From an uncultured Collinsella sp. (GTDB lineage Bacteria; Actinomycetota; Coriobacteriia; Coriobacteriales; Coriobacteriaceae), in the NCBI GenBank assembly GCA_900549195.1, contig URNK01000037.1, forward strand, positions 1 to 11,990: a DNA stretch of 11,990 nucleotides. The letters run 5' to 3'. Positions 7,128 to 11,990 of this stretch are shown here, in pieces. Made by a program: the position numbers and the translations under genes. The notes beneath the pieces are model-generated. The model worked only from the letters and a program-made list of their open reading frames with translations, was not told where the DNA came from and did no database searches. Numbering within the stretch: the first letter of the stretch is position 1; every line of letters starts with the position of its first letter.

Positions 7128-7147
7128 CCAGAAGCAGGGAGGTTCCC

Positions 7148-7444
7148 ATGGCATATTACTGGCCCCAGTACGGCATCGCCATCGAAGTCGACGACGATCC
7201 CCATCTCCTGCCTTTCGACGAAGAGGCATTCCCCGATACGACGGTCTACCACGTTACCACCGATGTGATCTGCGACCCCGAGTCGTTCTCGGCGCTCGCC
7301 CACCACATCGCGCATATCCACGACATCGAGCTCCCTCCCGACTTCGACGAGCTCGTCTACTCGCGCCGTCTGATGCTTCACATGCTCTTTGGAGCGGACC
7401 CGTCCACCTTTGCGCGCGTCTATACCGCCAAGGATGCCGCATGA
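7148..7444 (+). CDS. Small acidic protein of unknown function (98 aa)
   Basis: I do not recognise this protein. It begins MAYYWPQYGIAIEVDDDPHL and is acidic and soluble, without a signal peptide or membrane segment. The WP-x-Y-x-x-AIEVD pattern recalls a core strand of DUF559/endonuclease-like folds, where an acidic residue after the hydrophobic strand is catalytic. The protein is too short for a full domain of that kind, so the likeness may be chance. The start is secure: GGGAGG at 7137-7142 sits 5 nt before the ATG. Its stop overlaps the next start as ATGA, so it is coupled to the membrane-protein gene that follows and is probably first in the surface-cluster operon. Confidence 0.75.
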   Translation: MAYYWPQYGIAIEVDDDPHLLPFDEEAFPDTTVYHVTTDVICDPESFSALAHHIAHIHDIELPPDFDELVYSRRLMLHMLFGADPSTFARVYTAKDAA

Positions 7445-7950
7445 GCGCGAAGAAGCCACCCCACTTTGCAGGCCTGGGTCGTCGCAAGAAGCTCATCGTT
7501 GCCTGCTTGGCCATCGTCTGTGCCCTTGTCGCCGTAGGACTATACGTTTGGCAGTCGCAGCCCGTACCCGAGGCGGGCGCTTCGGTTACGACGGCCGAGG
7601 GCAAAACGCGCCAGGAAATCCAAGATGAGCTCGACGCCATCGTCCGCGACAACATGATGACGATTTCGGTCGCGCCGGTCGCTCAGCTGCAGGAGGACGG
7701 CAAACTGCGCGTCAACGTGCAAAACGTCCAAGACAATAAATTTCCCCAGCGATTCCGCGTCATCCAAAACGACGAGACCATGTACGAATCCGGTGTGGTC
7801 GAGACCGGCAAGACAATCGAGACGTGCCCCGCCGGCGACATCAAAGAAGGCGAGGCGTACATCGAGATCCAGGCACTCAATGCAAAGACCCTCGACAGCC
7901 ACGGCAATCCGACACGTGTCAAGGTACGGGTTGAGCAAACCGAGAACTAG
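7441..7950 (+). CDS. Single-pass membrane protein with a small extracytoplasmic beta domain
   Basis: This 169-residue protein has a basic N-terminus (GLGRRKK), one transmembrane helix at about residues 18-36 and an outside domain of about 130 residues. The domain contains EIQDELDAIVRDNM (59-72), then VNVQNVQDNKFPQRFRV and YESGVVETGKTIE, a pattern I associate with small membrane proteins encoded beside surface or pilus-like genes in Gram-positive bacteria. No enzyme motif is visible. The ATG overlaps the previous stop (ATGA). I do not use the more upstream in-frame codons because they lie inside the preceding gene. By position it may act as a membrane anchor or assembly partner for the secreted proteins encoded next, which is inference. 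Confidence 0.75.
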   Translation: MSAKKPPHFAGLGRRKKLIVACLAIVCALVAVGLYVWQSQPVPEAGASVTTAEGKTRQEIQDELDAIVRDNMMTISVAPVAQLQEDGKLRVNVQNVQDNKFPQRFRVIQNDETMYESGVVETGKTIETCPAGDIKEGEAYIEIQALNAKTLDSHGNPTRVKVRVEQTEN

Positions 7951-8002
7951 CCTTCCGGCCGACACGGCACCGCATGTAATTCACCAGCATTCGTCCAATC
8001 AT

Positions 8003-8019
8003 CGCGGGGACGGCCCGCG
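8003..8019 (+). promoter_or_regulatory. GC-rich hairpin in the gap before the secreted-protein gene
   Basis: Arms CGCGGG (8003-8008) and CCCGCG (8014-8019) enclose a 5-nt loop in the 89-bp gap between the membrane-protein gene and the next gene. There is no T-run, so it is not a standard terminator. It could stabilise a processed downstream mRNA or cause partial attenuation. Confidence 0.35.
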
Positions 8020-8039
8020 GCGAATAGAAAGGAACGACC

Positions 8040-8639
8040 ATGGACATCACCAGGAACATGAACGGAGTCAGAGCGCTCGTCGTGGGCACAGGGCTCGCGC
8101 TCGCGCTCGCAATGGGCGCCGCCCCGACGCCAGCTATGGCAGCCGGGCGCGTTGGAACCACGAAGGTAATGGTCAGGACCGAGATCGACAACGTTGAGTT
8201 CAAAGTTCCGACGGTTATTCCCTTCGTCGCCAAGGCCGACGGCACGCTTCAGGGCCCCTCAGAAGACGCGACCACCATCGACAATCATTCGGCCTACGGC
8301 ATCCATGTCACCAACATGAAGATCGACGCCATGAACACCTGGACCATTGCCGCCGACGCCAAGGCCGGAACCGCGCAGAACTCCATCGACTTTAAGGTCG
8401 GCCCCGACGGCGCGCTCCAGAACGCCAGCGCCGCCGCGCAAGGGACGGGCCTCGATCTTTCCAAGAATGCAGCCTTCGACATGGGCTACCAGGGCATTGC
8501 CGGCGGCACGGACAAAATCAAGCTCAAGACAAGCGGAAACGTCGCCCGCGTCACGCGCGACATCTTCCGCGTAACCGGCGAAGGCGATCAGGTTGCGACG
8601 ATCACCTGGACGGTCGAGCCCGGTGCGCACACGGCATAA
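8040..8639 (+). CDS. Secreted beta-rich surface protein (199 aa)
   Basis: The first 34-35 residues form a typical Sec signal peptide (a few charged residues, then GLALALAMGAAPTPAMA) with cleavage after the AMA or AMAA motif. The mature protein has no cysteine, no transmembrane tail and no sorting signal, so it should be released or held by another protein. Near residues 56-69 it reads VPTVIPFVAKADGT, followed by GPS, an isolated DNHSAYGIHV strand and ending with ITWTVEP. This pattern recurs in secreted proteins of Coriobacteria and Firmicutes and suggests a beta-sandwich domain of about 150 residues. The ATG follows AAAGGAA by about 8 nt. Function is unknown. The context is a cell-surface cluster with a wall-anchored peptide directly downstream. 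Confidence 0.75.
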   Translation: MDITRNMNGVRALVVGTGLALALAMGAAPTPAMAAGRVGTTKVMVRTEIDNVEFKVPTVIPFVAKADGTLQGPSEDATTIDNHSAYGIHVTNMKIDAMNTWTIAADAKAGTAQNSIDFKVGPDGALQNASAAAQGTGLDLSKNAAFDMGYQGIAGGTDKIKLKTSGNVARVTRDIFRVTGEGDQVATITWTVEPGAHTA

Positions 8640-8904
8640 GGCCGTCGCCCTGGCCGCCGCCGTCAGCATCCTAGCGTTTGGGCCAGCCATGGCCTTTGCC
8701 CAGCAAGAACAGGCGCAGGCCGCCACGCAAGTGACGGTCGACCTCTCGGAGCTCGACCGCGGCGACCGCGAGGAACCGTTGGCGCAGACAGGCGACAGAC
8801 GATGGCTCTTGGCAGCAGGCGCCACAGCAGCAGGCGCGGGAACCGCCGGCCTCGGTCTGCACATCAAACGCAGCCAGAAACAAAACACGGACAGGCCGCA
8901 CTAA
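8623..8904 (+). CDS. Mini cell-wall-anchored protein with LAQTG sorting signal (93 aa)
   Basis: From a GTG at 8623 the product is 93 residues. Residues 1-26 make a signal peptide (RTRHK, then a hydrophobic core ending PAMAFA before QQ). The mature part is only about 30 residues, QQEQAQAATQ and then VTVDLSELDRGDREEP, before LAQTG at 53-57. A hydrophobic helix (about 61-79) and a basic tail (HIKRSQK) complete a sorting signal. LAXTG motifs are used by class E sortases in high-GC Gram-positive bacteria. No sortase gene is in view. The start overlaps the end of the preceding gene by 17 bp. The ribosome binding site is weak, and a TTG ten codons upstream would spoil the signal peptide. It is not a frameshifted tail of the previous gene, because it has its own signal peptide. 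Confidence 0.7.
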   Translation: MRTRHKAVALAAAVSILAFGPAMAFAQQEQAQAATQVTVDLSELDRGDREEPLAQTGDRRWLLAAGATAAGAGTAGLGLHIKRSQKQNTDRPH

Positions 8905-8922
8905 ATTAGCTAAGGAGACCCC

Positions 8923-10353
8923 ATGGCATCGAAGAACCTTTTGCCCGTCGTCGCACTCTGCGGCGCGCTCGCAACCGGAACGCCTGTCGCCGCTTGGGCG
9001 ACTCCCGTCATGGCAGACTCCTTACCAGTAGCCCTAAGTTCCGCACCAAATCCGTCGAGCGCCATTGCGTGCGAGCGTTTTTCGATCGCACAGGCCGTGA
9101 TCTCAACCTCGGGATGCCTTCGTCGTAATACGGACGGCTCGATAGTCGTGGATATCAAGCGTTCGAACAAGGCAAACGGCTCCCAGGCGGGGTGCGCCGT
9201 CTGCACGTGGCGCTCGGTTGTGCTCGATGCAGATGGCGATCCATGCAATTTAGAGCTGCGCATCGACATCGCTTCGGTCGATGACTCGGCGAACGGAGCG
9301 AAGGTCGCCTTCGACGGTGCGTTTTTCGAGAAAGGAGGCGGTATATGTCTGGGCTGCGCCGCCGCGAATGCAGACGATGCGCAGCCCACCCTCTCATTCA
9401 CGGCATCGTTGCGGCTGACCAAAGCCGGTACCGATGTTATCGCGGCGGGAGAAGCGTCCCTGCTGTTCTACGCCGTCAGCACCAAAGACACAGACGCTCA
9501 TTTCGAGAAGCCAGCCGGATCACTCAGCCTTACACGAGGGATAGAGGCAGGCCCTATTGAAATCGATGCCCACGCGCAAAGCAGGCAACGCATTCTTGCC
9601 GACCCGGCGCTTCTCGAAATGGAGTGGAACGGATCCGGAGCCATCGGAATTCTCCCCTCCGCGTTTGACGCCAAGACGCTCCCCCCAAACGACGAACCCA
9701 TCAACGCAACCATACAAGAAGAGAGCGCGGACAAAGAAGCAGGTGCGGGCGACACGCCGTCGCCGACAAACAGCGTCCCAGCTTCTTTCGAAGCGCCGAA
9801 TGAGCCCGCTGCCGATCCAAACAATCCCGAGCTCGCGGACAGTCTGGGGCTTGCTGATCCTCAAGAGATCGATGAAGGTAACTGCTGCGTGCTTGCCGCG
9901 CTCGACCACACGGAGGTCATCGACGCTGCGAACATCGAAGTTGCCGCCGCCAATCAGCCCGTCCGCAAGTCGGCTATCATCGCATTTCCTGAATCCATCG
10001 AAGTCGTCTTTTTGCCATCGGGCGAGGTCGTGGCCCCAACACTGCTCACCTTGTTGGGCGCCAAGAATACTCGAAACGAAATTAAAAAAGTCACAGTTGT
10101 CGACCCTGCAACCACCGCCAAGCTGCGTCTATACGCCGTTGCCGCAAACGGAAGCAAGACCCTGGAATTCGATGGCGACACACTTCTAGCCTGGCGACGT
10201 CTGGACATTATGCAAGACGTCTCGTACCAGATCGAGCTCGAAGGGTTTGATCGTGCCCGCGATGCCAATATCATCGCCGCGGCTATTGAATCCCCACAGC
10301 GGCTTATGACACTGCGCTTTGAATACTATCCCTATGTCCCGACAACCACCTGA
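8923..10353 (+). CDS. Large secreted surface protein with CxxC pairs and a C-terminal beta domain (476 aa)
   Basis: A signal peptide covers about residues 1-31 (VVALCGALATGTPVAAWATP, then VMA). The first mature half (about 50-210) is beta-rich and has Cys50, 65, 91, 94, 108, 142 and 145, including CxxC pairs at 91/94 and 142/145. An acidic Pro/Glu/Ala-rich linker follows at about 255-320. A CC pair is at 321-322. The C-terminal region (about 350-410) carries FPESIEVVFLPSGEVVAP, which resembles the VPTVIPFVAKADGT segment of the 199-aa protein upstream. There is no sorting signal or C-terminal membrane helix, so it is secreted or retained by a partner. AAGGAG sits 5 nt before the ATG, and the gap to the previous gene is 18 bp, so they share an operon. 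I recognise no known function. Confidence 0.78.
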   Translation: MASKNLLPVVALCGALATGTPVAAWATPVMADSLPVALSSAPNPSSAIACERFSIAQAVISTSGCLRRNTDGSIVVDIKRSNKANGSQAGCAVCTWRSVVLDADGDPCNLELRIDIASVDDSANGAKVAFDGAFFEKGGGICLGCAAANADDAQPTLSFTASLRLTKAGTDVIAAGEASLLFYAVSTKDTDAHFEKPAGSLSLTRGIEAGPIEIDAHAQSRQRILADPALLEMEWNGSGAIGILPSAFDAKTLPPNDEPINATIQEESADKEAGAGDTPSPTNSVPASFEAPNEPAADPNNPELADSLGLADPQEIDEGNCCVLAALDHTEVIDAANIEVAAANQPVRKSAIIAFPESIEVVFLPSGEVVAPTLLTLLGAKNTRNEIKKVTVVDPATTAKLRLYAVAANGSKTLEFDGDTLLAWRRLDIMQDVSYQIELEGFDRARDANIIAAAIESPQRLMTLRFEYYPYVPTTT

Positions 10354-10376
10354 GGCTTAAATGCCGCGCATCATTC

Positions 10377-10402
10377 CTAATACCACTTATATAACGTATT
10401 AG
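10377..10402. promoter_or_regulatory. 7-bp inverted repeat upstream of the DUF554 gene
   Basis: CTAATAC (10377-10383) and GTATTAG (10396-10402) are perfect complements 12 bp apart, with TATATA in the middle. The element is AT-rich within GC-rich DNA and lies about 34 bp upstream of a possible extended -10. An operator or activator site is more likely than a terminator, as the stem is AT-rich and there is no T-run. Confidence 0.35.
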
Positions 10403-10432
10403 ATGAGTCGCGATGTACCTCGCATTTCGTTC

Positions 10433-10441
10433 TGCTACGAT
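10433..10441 (+). promoter_or_regulatory. Extended -10 element before the DUF554 gene
   Basis: TGCTACGAT combines a TGn extension with TACGAT, 30 bp before the ATG at 10472. There is no good -35 at standard distance, as is usual for extended -10 promoters. A near-identical element, TGCTATGAT, precedes the TerB_N gene. Confidence 0.4.
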
Positions 10442-10471
10442 TGCCACGTTGGCGTCAATATGGGAGGGCTC

Positions 10472-11188
10472 ATGCCGGGTTTGGGAACGATCATCAACGT
10501 CGCACTTTTGATTGCGGGCGGACTGCTGGGCCTTATAGGCGGACGTTTTATCACGCCCCGCATCCAAGACACGCTCATGAAAGCGTCAGGACTATGCGTT
10601 CTGTTTATCGGACTGGGTGGCACCATGCAAAAGATGCTCGTCGTTGACGGGAAAACGCTGGCGACCACCGGCACCACCATGCTCATCGTCTCGTTTGCCC
10701 TCGGCTCGCTCATCGGCGAGGCCATTAACCTGGAAGCCGGCATCGAAAACCTGGGCGAATGGCTCAAGCGCAAAACCGGCAGCGAGGGAGACAACGAGTT
10801 CACCAATGCCTTTGTCTCGACATCGCTGACCGTCTGCATCGGTGCCATGGCTATCGTGGGATCAATCCAAGACGGCTTGCTCGGCGACTGGTCCACGCTC
10901 GCCCTCAAGGGCGCGTTGGACTGCATCATCGTCTGCACCATGACGGCTTCGCTCGGCCGCGGCTGCATCTTCTCCGCCCTGCCCGTTGCCGTATTTCAGG
11001 GAACGATTACGCTCTTTGCCGGAGCGCTCTCCCCCATCATGACCACCGCCGCCCTCGACAGCCTATCGCTCGTGGGCTCTATGCTCATCTTCTGCGTCGG
11101 CGTCAACCTCATCCGTCCTCAGACCTTCCGCACGGCCAATATGCTCCCCTCCGTTGTCATAGCCGTCATCTACGCCCTCCTGTTCTAA
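10472..11188 (+). CDS. DUF554 family membrane protein (YdfK/YqgA-like)
   Basis: This 238-residue protein has about seven hydrophobic helices and matches DUF554, a family of inner-membrane proteins without an established biochemical role. Family features are the start MPGLGTIINVALLIAGGLLG, then FIGLGGTMQ, the soluble GEAINLEAGIENLGEWLKRK region after helix three, the segment CIGAMAIVGSIQDGLLGD and the FCVGVNLI end. I use the ATG at 10472, which follows GGGAGGG by 3 nt and gives the typical N-terminus. An in-frame ATG at 10403 adds 23 residues of non-family sequence and overlaps the likely promoter. It appears to be a single-gene transcript. Confidence 0.88.
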   Translation: MPGLGTIINVALLIAGGLLGLIGGRFITPRIQDTLMKASGLCVLFIGLGGTMQKMLVVDGKTLATTGTTMLIVSFALGSLIGEAINLEAGIENLGEWLKRKTGSEGDNEFTNAFVSTSLTVCIGAMAIVGSIQDGLLGDWSTLALKGALDCIIVCTMTASLGRGCIFSALPVAVFQGTITLFAGALSPIMTTAALDSLSLVGSMLIFCVGVNLIRPQTFRTANMLPSVVIAVIYALLF

Positions 11189-11209
11189 ATCTATCTACGT
11201 AGCGGTATC

Positions 11210-11225
11210 TCGAACACCTGTTTGA
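11210..11225. promoter_or_regulatory. LexA-box-like sequence before the TerB_N gene
   Basis: TCGAACacctGTTTGA differs by one base from the actinobacterial LexA consensus TCGAAC-N4-GTTCGA. It lies 8 bp before the -10 element, covering the -35 area, where a repressor would block transcription. The match suggests SOS regulation but is unverified for this lineage. Confidence 0.4.
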
Positions 11226-11230
11226 TGCTG

Positions 11231-11239
11231 TGCTATGAT
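11231..11239 (+). promoter_or_regulatory. Extended -10 promoter of the TerB_N gene
   Basis: TGCTATGAT provides the TGn extension and a -10 hexamer (TATGAT, 11234-11239) that differs from consensus by one base. The predicted transcript would start near 11246 with a short leader containing AGGAGAGGAG, the ribosome binding site for the GTG at 11277. Confidence 0.5.
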
Positions 11240-11276
11240 ATGAGGTCATCGAAGCTGCGTTAGGAGAGGAGAGACG

Positions 11277-11990
11277 GTGGCCGACCAGGACATCAAGATG
11301 CTCATCGAGCGCATTATGGCCGAGGCCCGGACCCATCAGTCTGCTCGCTTCTCAAGCGAAGTCTATGCTGACGAGCCGATTCTCAAAACCGGTCGTCAGA
11401 TGCAGAACTTCTTCCCCGACCAGTATCGCAAGATGCGCGAGATATCGCGCTGGCAGGATGACCCCAAAGGCGGCGCGGGTCGCTGGCTATCGGAGGCCGA
11501 GCTTTTCTACCGCCAAGGCCTGCTGATGGCCGACTTTGAGGACGACTGCCCCTACAACGGCACCTTTAAGTCGTACTTTCCCACCTACAATGCCATGAGC
11601 GATCGGCAGCTGCGTGGCTATTTTACCTGGCGCGCCCAAGTGCGCCGCGGAACTGTCGAGGAAACGTCTACGTCCTTTGCCTTCCTGTATCTCTACGAAT
11701 TGATCTGTGGCATTGGCGTAGATGACCCACTCGATGGTTTTAACAAGATCAAGGCCTTTTGGGATGCCTATCGTGCCTTCGAGCCCGGCATCGACCGGTT
11801 TGCACGCGTGTGGTTGCAAGATTACGCCGTTTTCCACGGGCTCAACCCCGAGCTGCTTCGCGACTCTAAAACCGTCATGTTCGATAACGCTCTTATTGAG
11901 CTGCGACGCGCGGCACGAGACCTTGCACCCGCGCCGACGCCGTCGGACCTTGCGCCTGCGCGTCGCAAAACCTCCGAGCCTACGCTCCCC
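11277..11990 (+). CDS. TerB N-terminal domain protein, cut off by the window end
   Basis: The frame is open from the GTG at 11277 to the last base (238 codons, no stop), so the C-terminus is missing. AGGAGAGGAG lies upstream of the GTG. After about 60 residues the protein reads RWLSEAELFYRQG, then FPTYNAMSDRQLRGYFTWR and FAFLYLYELICGIG. These fit the TerB_N domain, a helical domain that in full-length proteins usually precedes a TerB_C domain. The proteins are annotated as tellurite-resistance related, but their function is poorly known, with links proposed to stress or DNA-processing systems. Towards the window end the sequence becomes Pro/Ala-rich (DLAPAPTPSDLAPARR), a likely linker. A LexA-like box at the promoter suggests stress control. 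Confidence 0.8.
   Translation, partial: MADQDIKMLIERIMAEARTHQSARFSSEVYADEPILKTGRQMQNFFPDQYRKMREISRWQDDPKGGAGRWLSEAELFYRQGLLMADFEDDCPYNGTFKSYFPTYNAMSDRQLRGYFTWRAQVRRGTVEETSTSFAFLYLYELICGIGVDDPLDGFNKIKAFWDAYRAFEPGIDRFARVWLQDYAVFHGLNPELLRDSKTVMFDNALIELRRAARDLAPAPTPSDLAPARRKTSEPTLP

Larger units (their letters stand above)
6803..7147. other. 345-bp divergent intergenic region, structured, no convincing gene
   Basis: This region separates the dehydrogenase operon (leftward) from the surface cluster (rightward). It holds AT-rich islands (AAAAAA at 6997-7002, TTTTTT at 7012-7017), a possible lct promoter, a possible rightward promoter (TTGTCG at 6987-6992, TATTTT at 7010-7015, 17-bp spacer), GTCA direct repeats at 7048-7074 and hairpins at 7081-7127. 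Both strands stay open for long stretches: plus 6833-7117, about 94 codons from a TTG, and minus 6820-7056, about 78 codons. Neither has a good ribosome binding site or a recognisable product, so I call no gene. It could include a small RNA or a repeated intergenic element. Confidence 0.5.

Noticed and set aside
8593..8904. The LAQTG peptide gene as a frameshifted tail of the preceding secreted protein
   Set aside because: The downstream frame has its own complete signal peptide, and the upstream protein ends naturally after a terminal beta strand, so two separate proteins are more likely.
11195..11202. CTACGTAG palindrome after the DUF554 gene as terminator
   Set aside because: Eight bases with no loop and no T-run cannot form a terminator.

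Overview
The window looks like chromosome from a high-GC, strictly anaerobic actinobacterium of the Coriobacteriia, most like a gut Collinsella. That placement is inference. It rests on the GC-rich third codon positions, the strong G-rich ribosome binding sites, a ferredoxin-type electron-transfer flavoprotein linked to a lactate-dehydrogenase-like gene, and a LAXTG-type cell-wall sorting signal. No rRNA, tRNA, CRISPR array, insertion sequence or convincing rho-independent terminator was seen.

Layout. (1) 63-2241, minus strand: a branched-chain amino acid exporter pair (azlC, azlD), then a 2-keto-3-deoxygluconate permease (kdgT) with an operator-like palindrome before its start. (2) 2368-3180, plus strand: an HD-domain phosphohydrolase. 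Its stop codon overlaps, tail to tail, the stop of the next operon. (3) 3177-6802, minus strand: a very compact three-gene operon for an FAD-linked D-lactate dehydrogenase type enzyme, EtfB, and EtfA with an N-terminal 2x[4Fe-4S] ferredoxin domain. This is the composition of the electron-bifurcating (confurcating) lactate dehydrogenase Lct system. The dehydrogenase gene carries an in-frame TAG at codon 42 inside the FAD-binding domain, so as written the enzyme is broken or depends on readthrough. (4) 6803-7147: a 345-bp divergent regulatory region with direct repeats, hairpins and promoter-like boxes. (5) 7148-10353, plus strand: five small or secreted proteins. They are an unknown 98-aa protein, a single-pass membrane protein, a secreted beta-rich protein, a very small LAQTG-anchored peptide and a 476-aa secreted protein. 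Together they look like a little-described cell-surface cluster. (6) 10472-11188, plus strand: a DUF554 membrane protein. (7) 11277 to the window end, plus strand: the N-terminal part of a TerB_N-domain protein, with a LexA-box-like sequence and an extended -10 promoter in front.

How the genes fit together. In the Lct-type operon, the dehydrogenase would oxidise lactate. The EtfAB pair would drive NAD+ reduction by coupling to reduced ferredoxin through the EtfA iron-sulfur clusters. The surface cluster is the least characterised part: one membrane-anchored, one wall-anchored and two freely secreted proteins, two of which seem to share a beta domain. The points most worth a second look are the premature amber codon, the LAQTG mini-protein with its neighbours, the structured region 6803-7147, and the possible SOS control of the TerB_N gene.
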